Shown piece by piece: positions 9,103 to 17,558 of a stretch of DNA of 64,000 bases. The position numbers and the translations under genes were made by a program. Position 1 is the stretch's first letter, and every line of letters begins with the position of its first letter. This DNA comes from Curvibacter microcysteis. Its GTDB lineage: Bacteria > Pseudomonadota > Gammaproteobacteria > Burkholderiales > Burkholderiaceae_C. The notes beneath the pieces were generated by a model. That model did no database searches. It was not told where the DNA came from and saw only the letters and a program-made list of their open reading frames with translations. Location: assembly GCF_028649455.1 (NCBI RefSeq), contig NZ_JAQSIO010000001.1, positions 496,001 through 560,000 on the forward strand, given 5' to 3'.

Positions 9103-10062
9103 TCAGGCTTCTTCGCCAGACGCCGGGACGGGTCTGGACACTGGCTTGCGCCGGCGCGGCACCAGGCGCTGCATCTCTTCGCGCAGCAGGGCCACCATCT
9201 CGGCCGAGGCGGGGCTCAGGCTGCGCCCGCGCCGGGTGACCAGGCCAATCGGGCGCAGGATGTCGGGCTCGACCAAGCGCCGACGCACCACCCCCGTCAA
9301 AGGCGCGACCGCCGCCGCCAGCTCAGGCAGGGCGGCCACCCCCAGGCCTGCAGCCACCATGGCGTTGATGGTGGCCAGGTGCTCCACCTCGTAGCGCGGC
9401 GCAAAGCGCAGCCGGTGCTGCAGCAAAGCCGCGTCGGCGTACTGGCGCACGCTGGTGGGCAGGGGCATGGAGATGTGCGTCAACTCAGCCACGTCGGACC
9501 AGGCCAGGGCGCGCCGTCCCTTGGCCAGGGCGTGCTGCGCCGGCAGCAGCAGCACGAAGCCGTCCGAGGCCAGCGGTTGGTAGTCCAGGTCGGCGTAGGC
9601 GGGGTTGGCCGCCGTCAGCGCAAAGTCCACCTGGCCGCTGCGCACCAGGTCAAAGGCCGGGCCAGACAAGGTGTCCATCACCGCCAGGCGAATGCCGGGA
9701 TGGCGCTCGGTCAGGCGCGCCATCGCCAGGGGCACGACGGTGGCCGCCAGCGAGGGCAAGGCGGCCAACGTCACCTGCCCGACCTGCAATTCGGCCACGC
9801 TGCGCACGGCGCGAACAGCCTCGTCGGCTTGGGTGCACAGCAGTTGCGCCTGCTCCAGAAACACCTGGCCCGCCAGGGTCAGTTGCACGCTGCGCGTGGT
9901 GCGGTCGAACAGGCGCACCTGCAGCGTTTCTTCCAGCCGGGTCAGCACGCCAGACACCGCCGACTGCGACAAATGCACCTGCTCGGCGGTGCGCCGAAAA
10001 CTCAGGGTTTGCCCGAGGGCGAGGAACACCTCCAACTCGCGCGTGGACCAATTGATCTTCAT
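9103..10062 (-). CDS. LysR family transcriptional regulator
   Basis: 319 residues. The N-terminal winged helix-turn-helix is typical (RELEVFLALGQTLSFRRTAE then LSQSAVSGVLTRLEE), followed by the periplasmic-binding-protein-like effector domain from about residue 90. It diverges from the 3-hydroxyacid dehydrogenase/BKACE/Bug genes across a 94-base spacer with a palindrome, so it very likely controls them. Ligand unknown, probably an intermediate of that pathway. Confidence 0.9.
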   Translation of the reverse strand: MKINWSTRELEVFLALGQTLSFRRTAEQVHLSQSAVSGVLTRLEETLQVRLFDRTTRSVQLTLAGQVFLEQAQLLCTQADEAVRAVRSVAELQVGQVTLAALPSLAATVVPLAMARLTERHPGIRLAVMDTLSGPAFDLVRSGQVDFALTAANPAYADLDYQPLASDGFVLLLPAQHALAKGRRALAWSDVAELTHISMPLPTSVRQYADAALLQHRLRFAPRYEVEHLATINAMVAAGLGVAALPELAAAVAPLTGVVRRRLVEPDILRPIGLVTRRGRSLSPASAEMVALLREEMQRLVPRRRKPVSRPVPASGEEA

Positions 10063-10075
10063 AGCCGATCAGTTT

Positions 10076-10103
10076 ATTGAAAAAATCGTCTAGACGGTTC
10101 AAT
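10076..10103. promoter_or_regulatory. Candidate LysR-binding palindrome
   Basis: In the spacer between the LysR gene and the divergent dehydrogenase gene lies a perfect 10-bp palindrome CGTCTAGACG (10087-10096), flanked by ATTGAA on one side and TTCAAT on the other. Position and dyad symmetry fit a LysR-type operator; no experimental support is available here. Confidence 0.5.
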
Positions 10104-10156
10104 GCGGGCTTCCTAGACTGCGCCCATCTGTGCTGAACCTGACCGAGGACTTTGTC

Positions 10157-11113
10157 TTGAACCTGCTGCCTGAACACCCCCGCCACACCCACGCCGTTGT
10201 CATTGGCGCGGGCACCATGGGCGCCGACGTGGCCACCGTGCTGGCCCGTGGCGGCTGCCGCGTCACCGTCACCGACCCCAACGAAGCGCAACGTGCAGCC
10301 CTGCCCCTGCGCGTGCACCAGGGCCTGACGCCCCTGGACCTGGGCGCCCGCGCCGAGCGGGTGCAGTGCGTGGCCAGCCTGGCCGAAGTGCATTGGGCCG
10401 ATGTGGTGCTGGTGATTGAATGCATCCCTGAAAAACTGCCCCTCAAGCAGGCCTTGTTTGGCGAACTGCTGCAGCACGCGCCGGCCGACTGCGTGCTGAC
10501 CAGCAACAGCTCCAGCTTCCCCATCAGCGCCATCGCCGACGGCCTGCCCACGGCCGAGCGCATGCTGGGCCTGCACTTCTTCATGCCGGCCCACCTGGTG
10601 CCCCTGGTCGAGGTGGTGCAAGGCCCGCGCACCGACGAGGCCCAGGCGGAGCGCCTGTGCAGCTTCATGCGCGGCTGCGGCAGCGTACCGGTGCGGGTGC
10701 GCAAGGACAAGCCCGGCTTCCTGGCCAACCGGCTGCAGCACGCCCTGGCCCGCGAGGCCTTTGCCATGATCGACGAGGGCGTGGCCACGCCCGAGGACGT
10801 GGACGCTGCCGTGCGCTTTGGCTTTGGCTTTCGCTACCTGGCGGCCGGCCCGGTCATGCAGCGCGACCACGCGGGCCTGGACGTGCACTGCGCGGCCGCC
10901 GCCACCATGTACCCCTCGCTGGCGGCCAACACCACGCCGGCACTCGCCCTCAGCGAGCGCGTGGCCGCCGGCCGCCTGGGCATGAAAACCGGAGGGGGCT
11001 TTTACGACTGGCCCGAAGAGCGCCGCCTGGCCGAGCGCCAGCGCTACGACGCCCTGTTGCAGCAAGGCCTGACCCTGCTGGCCGCCGAGCTGCCCCCGAT
11101 CGAGCGCGACTGA
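10157..11113 (+). CDS. 3-hydroxyacyl-CoA dehydrogenase-like NAD-dependent 3-hydroxyacid dehydrogenase
   Basis: 318 residues from TTG 10157, which has GAGGA seven bases upstream; GTG 10130 is the alternative start. N-terminal Rossmann fold GAGTMGADVA, then the family's active-site segments: SSSSFP, LHFFMPAHLVPLVEVV and KPGFLANRLQHALARE. Length and layout match L-carnitine dehydrogenase and lambda-crystallin/L-gulonate 3-dehydrogenase better than full-size fatty-acid enzymes. The next gene encodes a beta-keto acid cleavage enzyme, so the product is probably a beta-keto acid, as in carnitine degradation (3-dehydrocarnitine). The exact substrate cannot be read from sequence. Confidence 0.82.
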   Translation: MNLLPEHPRHTHAVVIGAGTMGADVATVLARGGCRVTVTDPNEAQRAALPLRVHQGLTPLDLGARAERVQCVASLAEVHWADVVLVIECIPEKLPLKQALFGELLQHAPADCVLTSNSSSFPISAIADGLPTAERMLGLHFFMPAHLVPLVEVVQGPRTDEAQAERLCSFMRGCGSVPVRVRKDKPGFLANRLQHALAREAFAMIDEGVATPEDVDAAVRFGFGFRYLAAGPVMQRDHAGLDVHCAAAATMYPSLAANTTPALALSERVAAGRLGMKTGGGFYDWPEERRLAERQRYDALLQQGLTLLAAELPPIERD

Positions 11114-11166
11114 GCCCCTCACTGCCCCCCACGCCCCGCACCGCCCCACCGCCCCAGGACCCGCCC

Positions 11167-11985
11167 ATGCCCACCACACCCCTGATCATCACCAGCGCCC
11201 CCAATGGCGCCTACAAACAGCTCAGCGACCACCCCGCCCTGCCCATCACACCCAGCAGCCTGGCCTTGTGCGCGCGCCAGTGCCTGGACGCAGGCGCGTC
11301 CATGCTGCACCTGCACATCCGTGACGCCGCCGGCCACCACAGCCTGGACGTGCAGGGCTACCGCGACGCGCTGAGCGCGGTCAAAGCGGCCGTGGGCGAC
11401 CAGATGGTGCTGCAAGTCACCAGCGAAGCGGCCCGCGTCTACCACGCCCCGGCGCAGATCGCCATGGTGCGCGAGCTGCGCCCCGAGGCCGTGTCGGTGG
11501 GCCTGCGCGAGCTGGACCAGCCCGAGATCGGTGAGGCTGGCCTGGCGGACTTCTTTGGCTGGCTGGCCCGCGAACGGGTGATGACCCAAGTCATCCTCTA
11601 CGACGTGGCCGACCTGCAGCGCTGGCAGTCGCTGCGCGCGCGTGGCGTGGTGCCCGAGGCGCCGTGGTTCCTGCTGTTTGTGCTGGGCCGCTACACCGCC
11701 GGCCAGACCTCCAGCCCGCTGGACCTGGTGCCTTTTGTGCACGCCCACAGCGGCCCCGAGCCCTGGGCCGTGTGCGCGTTTGGCGCCACCGAACACGCTT
11801 GCGTGACGGCCGCCGCCTCGCTGGGCGGCCATGTGCGCGTGGGCTTTGAAAACAACCTGCAGCTCAAGGACGGCAGCCGCGCCCCGCACAACGCCGCGCT
11901 GGTGGCCCAGGCCGCGCAAGCCGCGGCCAGCCTGGGCCGCCCGCTGGCCACGGCGCGCCACATCCGCGAACGCTTTGGTGCCTGA
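11167..11985 (+). CDS. Beta-keto acid cleavage enzyme (BKACE, DUF849)
   Basis: 272 residues from ATG 11167. Begins PLIITSAPNGA and has the zinc-binding MLHLHIRD segment near residue 45, both typical of BKACE proteins. These condense a beta-keto acid with acetyl-CoA to give a CoA ester plus a shortened acid; the founding member is 3-keto-5-aminohexanoate cleavage enzyme and others act on dehydrocarnitine. It starts 53 bases after the dehydrogenase gene and precedes a Bug receptor, suggesting uptake, oxidation and cleavage of one substrate. Confidence 0.87.
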   Translation: MPTTPLIITSAPNGAYKQLSDHPALPITPSSLALCARQCLDAGASMLHLHIRDAAGHHSLDVQGYRDALSAVKAAVGDQMVLQVTSEAARVYHAPAQIAMVRELRPEAVSVGLRELDQPEIGEAGLADFFGWLARERVMTQVILYDVADLQRWQSLRARGVVPEAPWFLLFVLGRYTAGQTSSPLDLVPFVHAHSGPEPWAVCAFGATEHACVTAAASLGGHVRVGFENNLQLKDGSRAPHNAALVAQAAQAAASLGRPLATARHIRERFGA

Positions 11986-12025
11986 GCCACGCCCCCTTTT
12001 CGCCCCAGCCCCCCCGGAGACAACC

Positions 12026-13021
12026 ATGCAAAGAAAACAATTCATTCACACCCTTCTCGCCGCGGGCCTGGCCGCCTCGGCGGCCCTGGTCGCCAGCCCC
12101 GCGCTGGCGCAAGACGCCTGGCCCAGCAAGACCATCCGCTTCGTCGTGCCCTACCCGCCGGGCGGCCCCACCGACCTGATGGCGCGCCTGCTGCAAGGCG
12201 AGCTGCAAACCAAGCTCGGGGTGACGGTGATGGTCGACAACAAAGGCGGCGCCGGCGGCAACCTGGGCAGCGGTGAAGTCGCCAAGCAGGCGCCAGCCGA
12301 CGGCTACACCCTGCTGCTGGCCGCCAGCGGCCCGATGGCGGTCAACCCCACGCTGTACCGCAGCATGACCTTCAACCCGCAAACCGACCTGGTGCCGGTG
12401 ATCCAGCTCTCGTCGTTTCCGCTGGTGCTGGAGGTCAACCCCAAAACCGGCATCAAGTCGCTCAAGGAATTGATCGCCGCGCTCAAGGACGGCAAGCGCC
12501 AGGACCTGAGCTTTGCCTCGGCCGGCAACGGCACGCCCCAGCACCTGGCCGGTGAGCTGTTCAACAGCCTGCAGGATGTGAAGATGCCGCACATCCCCTA
12601 CCGGGGCGCGGGCCCGGCGCTGAACGACGTGCTGGGTGGCCAGGTGAATGTGATGTTCGACATCCTCGGCAGCTCACTGCCCTACATCCAGTCGGGCAAG
12701 TTGACCGCGCTGGCCGTGACCACCACCAAACGGGTGCCCAACCTGCCCGACGTGCCCACCATGGCCGAGGCAGGCATGCCAGGCTATGAGTTCACGGGCT
12801 GGCACGGCATTGCCATGCGCAGCGGCACGCCCCCCGCCATCGTGGACAAGCTCAACAGCACCTTGAATGCGATCTTTGCCCAGCCCGAATTCCGCAAGAA
12901 GTGGGAAGCCATTGGCACCCCGGTGGTGGCGGGCAGCGCTGCCCAGTTTGGCGAGTTGATCCGCCGCGACGCCGTGCGCCTGGGCAAGCTGGTGAAGGAT
13001 TCAGGTGTGACGCTGGACTGA
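12026..13021 (+). CDS. Bug-family tripartite tricarboxylate transporter receptor
   Basis: 331 residues with a signal peptide (cleavage near ALA-QDAWP). Contains the Bug hallmarks IRFVVPYPPGGPTDLMARL and VDNKGGAGGNLGS, the two ligand loops. Bug proteins bind carboxylates in the periplasm. No TctA/TctB membrane subunits are adjacent, so it either uses distant subunits or acts as a sensor. Ribosome site GGAGA lies eight bases before the ATG. Third gene of the LysR-linked set. Confidence 0.92.
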   Translation: MQRKQFIHTLLAAGLAASAALVASPALAQDAWPSKTIRFVVPYPPGGPTDLMARLLQGELQTKLGVTVMVDNKGGAGGNLGSGEVAKQAPADGYTLLLAASGPMAVNPTLYRSMTFNPQTDLVPVIQLSSFPLVLEVNPKTGIKSLKELIAALKDGKRQDLSFASAGNGTPQHLAGELFNSLQDVKMPHIPYRGAGPALNDVLGGQVNVMFDILGSSLPYIQSGKLTALAVTTTKRVPNLPDVPTMAEAGMPGYEFTGWHGIAMRSGTPPAIVDKLNSTLNAIFAQPEFRKKWEAIGTPVVAGSAAQFGELIRRDAVRLGKLVKDSGVTLD

Positions 13022-13073
13022 GCGCCCAGCCCCTTGGCGAGGCCCGGCCACGGTGGGCCGGTGGAGGCGACGC

Positions 13074-13102
13074 GGCCTGGGCCACGCCGCTGCGCCCAGG
13101 CC
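13074..13102. terminator. GC-rich hairpin between convergent genes
   Basis: Perfect 9-bp arms GGCCTGGGC and GCCCAGGCC around an 11-base loop, between the convergent Bug and FAH genes. There is no T-run, so it is at best a weak or Rho-aided terminator. Confidence 0.35.
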
Positions 13103-13130
13103 CACAGCGGCCTAGGCAAGGTGAAGCCGC

Positions 13131-13994
13131 TCAGAGCTTGAAGGCCACCACGTCCTGGCGCTGCTCGCCCAGGCCTTCGATGCCCAGGGTGACCACGTCG
13201 CCCTTCTTCAGGTAGACCGGGGCCGGCTGGCCGTCCTTCTTGATGCCCATGCCCACGCCCGGCGGGGTGCCGGTGGTGATGATGTCGCCGGGCTCCAGGG
13301 TCATGAACTGGCTCAGGTAGCTGACGATCTTGGCCACGCTGAAGATCATGGTCTTGGTGTTGCCGGTCTGCATGCGCTGGCCGTTCACGTCCAGCCACAT
13401 GCTGAGCTTTTGCGGGTTCGGAACTTCGTCGCGCGTCACCAGCCAGGGGCCGATGGGGCCGAAGGTGTCGCAGCCCTTGCCCTTGTCCCAGGTGCCACCG
13501 CGCTCGATCTGGAACTCACGCTCGCTGACATCGTTGATGGTCACGTAGCCGGCCACATGGGACAGCGCCTCTTTTTGCGTGATGTAGCGCGCGCGCTTGC
13601 CAATCACCACGCCCAGCTCGACTTCCCAGTCGGTCTTCTTCGAGCCCTTGGGCAGCATCACCGGGTCGTTCGGGCCCTGGATGCAGCTGATGGCCTTGGT
13701 GAACACCACGGGTTCCTGCGGGATCGGCAGACCCGACTCTGCGGCGTGGTCAGCGTAGTTCAGGCCGATGGCGATGAACTTGCGCGTGCCCGCCACCGGC
13801 GTGCCAAAACGAGGCTTGCCGCGCACCAGGGGCAGCTTGTCCACATTGACCTTGGCCAGCTTGGCCAGGGCGGCATCGCTGAGCTGCTCAGGACCCACAT
13901 CCTTCACCACCGCGCTCAAATCGCGCAGCTTGCCTTGGGCATCGATCAGGCCGGGCTTCTCCTGGCCGGGCTTGCCATAACGTACGAGTTTCAT
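13131..13994 (-). CDS. Fumarylacetoacetate hydrolase family protein (2,4-diketo-3-deoxy sugar-acid hydrolase type)
   Basis: 287 residues. FAH fold with metal-binding DWEVELGVVIG and C-terminal TLEPGDIITTGTPPGVGMG. The start MKLVRYGKPGQEKPGLID and overall form match the subgroup of 2,4-diketo-3-deoxy-L-fuconate/L-rhamnonate hydrolases, often misnamed ureidoglycolate lyase, which split the diketo acid into pyruvate and a hydroxy acid. It lies 128 bases downstream of an SDR resembling 2-keto-3-deoxy-L-fuconate dehydrogenase and probably forms an operon with it. Substrate assignment is from family and context. Confidence 0.85.
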   Translation of the reverse strand: MKLVRYGKPGQEKPGLIDAQGKLRDLSAVVKDVGPEQLSDAALAKLAKVNVDKLPLVRGKPRFGTPVAGTRKFIAIGLNYADHAAESGLPIPQEPVVFTKAISCIQGPNDPVMLPKGSKKTDWEVELGVVIGKRARYITQKEALSHVAGYVTINDVSEREFQIERGGTWDKGKGCDTFGPIGPWLVTRDEVPNPQKLSMWLDVNGQRMQTGNTKTMIFSVAKIVSYLSQFMTLEPGDIITTGTPPGVGMGIKKDGQPAPVYLKKGDVVTLGIEGLGEQRQDVVAFKL

Positions 13995-14122
13995 GAGGTC
14001 CTTTCAGGTTGGTCGGCGGCCGGGCCACCAAACGGCTGGCGGACGCACGCGGGTCATTATCGACAAAGAGAACAAAAGCTGACACAGGGCCGGCCGCTGC
14101 CAAGGCAGGCCGCAGGCCAGGA

Positions 14123-14857
14123 TCAGATGGTGATGCCGCCATCGACCGAGTAGGCCTGGCCGGTGACAAAGGCCGACTCATCACTGGCCAGGAACACCAC
14201 CAGCGGGGCGATCTCATGCGCCTGCGCCAAACGCCCCATGGGCTGGCGCGCGATGAAGGCCTGCCGCGCCGCCACCGGGTCGTCGTTGGCGTTGATGCGG
14301 TCTTGCAGCGAGGGCGTGTCCACCGTGCCGGGGCAGACCGCATTGCAGCGCACGCCCTGGCCCACGAAGTCGGCCGCCACGCTCTTGGTCAGGCCAATCA
14401 CCGCCGCCTTGGAGGCGCCATAGATGAATCGATTGGGCAGGCCTTTGAGGCTGCTGCACACGCTGGCCATGTTGATGATGCTGCCGCCGCCCTGCGCCAG
14501 CATGCGCGGCAGCGCGGCCTGCACGGTCCAGAACTGGGCCCGGGCATTGAGGTTGAAGGCGAAATTCCAGTCCTCGTCGGTGGCCTGCAGCACGGTGCCG
14601 CTGTGCACAAAGCCAGCGCAGTTGAACAGCACATCGAGGCGCGGCAACTCGGCCACCAAGGCCTGGATGGCGGCCTTGTCCATCACGTCGAGACGCCGCG
14701 TGTGGATGCGTGGCTCACCCTGGTAAGTCGCCAGCAAATCGGTGTTCAGGTCGGTGGCCCACACCTCGGCGCCCTCGGCCGCCAAAGCCAGAGCAGCCGC
14801 CCGGCCAATGCCCTGCCCCGCCGCAGTGACCAGGGCGGTTTTTCCTTTGAGTCTCAT
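14123..14857 (-). CDS. SDR oxidoreductase, 2-keto-3-deoxy-L-fuconate dehydrogenase-like
   Basis: 244 residues. The start at 14857 was chosen because MRLKGKTALVTAAGQGIG begins the Rossmann fold and GGAGATGGC precedes it. Complete SDR motif set: TAAGQGIG, NCAG, catalytic S and YGASKAAV, and a C-terminal SVDGGITI. Proteins of this type oxidise the C4 hydroxyl of 2-keto-3-deoxy sugar acids (L-KDF, L-KDR) with NAD. The downstream FAH hydrolase would cleave the product. It is transcribed away from the GntR gene, with a FadR-type operator in between. Confidence 0.85.
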   Translation of the reverse strand: MRLKGKTALVTAAGQGIGRAAALALAAEGAEVWATDLNTDLLATYQGEPRIHTRRLDVMDKAAIQALVAELPRLDVLFNCAGFVHSGTVLQATDEDWNFAFNLNARAQFWTVQAALPRMLAQGGGSIINMASVCSSLKGLPNRFIYGASKAAVIGLTKSVAADFVGQGVRCNAVCPGTVDTPSLQDRINANDDPVAARQAFIARQPMGRLAQAHEIAPLVVFLASDESAFVTGQAYSVDGGITI

Positions 14858-14952
14858 GCCATCTCCGATGAAAAAACGAGGTGAGAAAACACATTGGGCG
14901 CGCTTCAGGGTTTTGCCTGATGGGCTCGCCAGCCTTCCGTGGCATTCTGAAT

Positions 14953-14963
14953 TGGTCTGACCA
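14953..14963. promoter_or_regulatory. FadR/GntR-type operator TGGTC-T-GACCA
   Basis: A perfect 5-1-5 palindrome TGGTCTGACCA in the 184-base spacer between the SDR gene and the divergent GntR gene. FadR-subfamily GntR regulators recognise TGGTnnnACCA-like sites, so this is the best candidate for autoregulation and for control of the sugar-acid locus. Confidence 0.65.
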
Positions 14964-15041
14964 CTTGGCCACTCATGAATAACCCTGAGGGGCCCAAGCC
15001 GGTCTTCAGCCGCCCCTGTCTTGTTGAGAAAACCCTGCGCC

Positions 15042-15770
15042 GTGCCCATCCAGTCCGTTGAACCCAAACGCCTTTACCGCCAGATCGCCGAGCAATTGCG
15101 CGGCCTGATCGAGCAAGGCGAATTCGCGCCGGGCTCGCGCCTGCCGGCCGAGCGCGACCTGGCTCGCCAACTGGGCGTGAGCCGCCCCTCGGTGCGCGAA
15201 GCCCTGATTGCGCTGGAAGTCGAAGGCTGGGTCGAAGTGCGCACCGGCTCGGGCGTCTATGTGCTGGCCCGCCTGCCGGTGGCCGGTGGCCCGGCGGCGG
15301 TGCAGATTGCGCCCACCGAGTGGGGGCCGCTGGAGTTGATCCGCGCACGCCGTGTGGTCGAGGGTGAGATCGCCGCTTTGGCCGCCGTGCAGGCCAAGCG
15401 CCGCCACCTGAGCGCCATGCGCCAGGCCATCCAGGACATGACCACCTCGGCCAACCAGGGCGTGATGCCGCTCGATGGCGACCGCGCCTTCCACTCGGCC
15501 ATCGTCGAGGCCTGCGACAACATGGTGCTGATCGAGACCATCCACCACTTCTGGGATTCACGCCGGGGCCCGCTGTTCGAGCGCCTGGGCGGCTACTTTG
15601 AAACCCTTCCCTCCTGGCGCGCCGCCATCGAGGAGCACGAAGCCATCTACCAAGCCATTGCCGCGCATGACGCCGACGCCGCGCGCACCGCCATGCACCG
15701 GCACATGGACAACTCGCACAGCCGCTTCAGCGCCAGCTGGCGCCAGGCCAAACGAGCGGGCAGCGGCTGA
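15042..15770 (+). CDS. GntR family regulator, FadR/FCD subfamily
   Basis: 242 residues from GTG 15042 (VPIQSVEPKRLYRQIAEQLR); TTG 15021 is an alternative. N-terminal winged helix (GSRLPAERDLARQLGVSRPSVREALIAL split over two helices), then an all-helical FCD ligand domain with metal-ligand positions D-x3-H (DRAFHSAI near 155) and H residues in HEAIYQAI and MHRHM. Members with this domain commonly sense sugar acids (UxuR, ExuR, LldR). It sits between the SDR/FAH pair and the TRAP operon. Confidence 0.9.
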   Translation: MPIQSVEPKRLYRQIAEQLRGLIEQGEFAPGSRLPAERDLARQLGVSRPSVREALIALEVEGWVEVRTGSGVYVLARLPVAGGPAAVQIAPTEWGPLELIRARRVVEGEIAALAAVQAKRRHLSAMRQAIQDMTTSANQGVMPLDGDRAFHSAIVEACDNMVLIETIHHFWDSRRGPLFERLGGYFETLPSWRAAIEEHEAIYQAIAAHDADAARTAMHRHMDNSHSRFSASWRQAKRAGSG

Positions 15771-15864
15771 GCCGCCCGGCACCGTGACCTGGGGGCAGGC
15801 GCGGCAGGACAAGTTGACGACGACCCGACCGATTGACACCGCAACGACAACGACAGGAGACAAC

Positions 15865-16863
15865 ATGAACCGACTGAGCCTTCCCCGCCGCAGCCTGCAC
15901 ACCTTGGCCGCCAGCCTCTTGATGGCTGGCGTGCTGGGCGCCCCCACCCTGGCCCAAGCCCAGACCAAGCTCAAATGGGCCCACGTCTACGAGACCTCCG
16001 AGCCGTACCACAAGTGGTCGGTCTGGGCCGCTGACGAAATCAAGAAGCGCAGCAACGGCAAGTTCGACATCCAGGTCTTCCCGGCCTCCACCCTGGGCAA
16101 GGAGAGCGACATCAACCAGGGCCTGCAGCTGGGCACGGTGGACATCATCATCTCGGGCGCGTCCTTTGCCTCGCGCAGCTTCCCGCGCATTGGCGTGGGC
16201 TACTACCCCTACACCTTCCGCGACGCCGACCACCTGATCAAGTACGCCAAGAGCGATGTGTTCAAGGAGCTGGCCGACGGCTACAAGCAAAAGACCGGCA
16301 TCCAGGTCACGGCCGTCACCTACTACGGCGCGCGCCACTCGACCAGCAACAAGCTGTTCAAGACCTGCGACGACATGAAGGGCCTGAAGATGCGCGTGCC
16401 CGACGTGCCGGCCTACATGGCCTTGCCGCGCGCCTGCGGCGCCAACCCGACGCCAATCGCTTTTGCCGAGGTCTACCTGGCGCTGCAAAACGGCACCGTC
16501 GATGCCCAGGAGAACCCGCTGCCGACCATCGAGGCGAAGAAGTTCTTTGAAGTTCAGAAGAACATCATCCTGACCGGCCACATCAACGACTCGCTGATCA
16601 CGCAGGTCGCGCCCCACGTCTGGAACGCCCTCAACGAAGGCGAACGCAAGCTGTTCACCGACGTGATGCAAGAGGCCGCAGCCAGTGCCACCAAGGACAT
16701 CCAGAAGCGTGAAGGCGAGCTGGTGGACGACTTCAAGAAGCGCGGGCTGAACGTGGTCGAGGTCGACAAGAACGCCTTCCGCGACCGCATCGTGAAGGCC
16801 ATCGACATGAGCACCATGGGCTACGACAAAAAAGACTGGGACCGCATCCAGGCCATCCGCTGA
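15865..16863 (+). CDS. dctP: TRAP transporter substrate-binding protein DctP
   Basis: 332 residues with a signal peptide (cleavage near AQA-QTKLK) and an AGGAGA ribosome site. Typical DctP features: WAADEIKKRSNGKFDIQVFP, LKMRVPDVPAYMALPRACGANPTPIAFAEVYLALQNGTVDAQENP (here split), where the Arg of MRVP binds the ligand carboxylate. Periplasmic receptor of the TRAP transporter encoded by the next two genes. Context suggests a uronate or aldonate ligand. Confidence 0.93.
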   Translation: MNRLSLPRRSLHTLAASLLMAGVLGAPTLAQAQTKLKWAHVYETSEPYHKWSVWAADEIKKRSNGKFDIQVFPASTLGKESDINQGLQLGTVDIIISGASFASRSFPRIGVGYYPYTFRDADHLIKYAKSDVFKELADGYKQKTGIQVTAVTYYGARHSTSNKLFKTCDDMKGLKMRVPDVPAYMALPRACGANPTPIAFAEVYLALQNGTVDAQENPLPTIEAKKFFEVQKNIILTGHINDSLITQVAPHVWNALNEGERKLFTDVMQEAAASATKDIQKREGELVDDFKKRGLNVVEVDKNAFRDRIVKAIDMSTMGYDKKDWDRIQAIR

Positions 16864-16961
16864 GCCTGCGGCTGCCCCCGCCGCGCCGCGCCCGCCCGGG
16901 CCGGCGCTTTTGTCCCCACCGGCCCGGCCCCTTCGCCCGGGCCCCGCTGCAAAGAACTGCC

Positions 16962-17528
16962 ATGCACGATCTGGATTCCGGCCCCCGCGTGATGCGCGCC
17001 GACGGCACCTTTCACACCACCGATGACGAGGTGGACCTGTCCGACACCCCCTGGGAGGCCTGGCTGGCCCTGGCCTTTTTCTGGGCCCTGGGCGCCACGG
17101 TGGTCTACCAGTTCATCACCCGCTACGTGCTCAACGACTCCGCAGCCTGGACCGAGGAGATCGCACGCTACCTGCTGGTCAGCACGGTGTTTGTGGGCGC
17201 GGCCATTGGCGTGGCTAAGAACAACCACATCCAGGTCGACTTCTTGTACCGCTACTTGCCGCCAAGCGCCGGGCGCGCCATGGCCCTGCTGGTCGACGTG
17301 CTGCGCATCGCTTTCTTTGCCGCCGCCTCGGTGCTGACGGTGCAGATGATGATGAAGATGGACACCTACAAGATGACCGTGGTCGAGCTGCCCATGAACT
17401 ACGTCTACGGCGTCTGCCTGCTGGGCTTTGCCGCCATGACCGCGCGCTCGGTCTGGGTGCTGCGCATCCATTGGCAGCGCGGCTACAGCGCGCTGGAACG
17501 CCCCGAATCCACCATGGCCGAGCGCTGA
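16962..17528 (+). CDS. dctQ: TRAP transporter small permease DctQ
   Basis: 188 residues, four predicted membrane helices (about 31-50, 65-85, 100-122, 142-162), as expected for the small TRAP subunit. Contains the characteristic FITRYVLN and W-TEEIARYLLV segments. It has an unusually long hydrophilic N-terminus of about 28 residues. Lies between the receptor and the large permease. Confidence 0.9.
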   Translation: MHDLDSGPRVMRADGTFHTTDDEVDLSDTPWEAWLALAFFWALGATVVYQFITRYVLNDSAAWTEEIARYLLVSTVFVGAAIGVAKNNHIQVDFLYRYLPPSAGRAMALLVDVLRIAFFAAASVLTVQMMMKMDTYKMTVVELPMNYVYGVCLLGFAAMTARSVWVLRIHWQRGYSALERPESTMAER

Positions 17529-17558
17529 GCGCCAGCGCCCCACCACCGGACCCCACCC

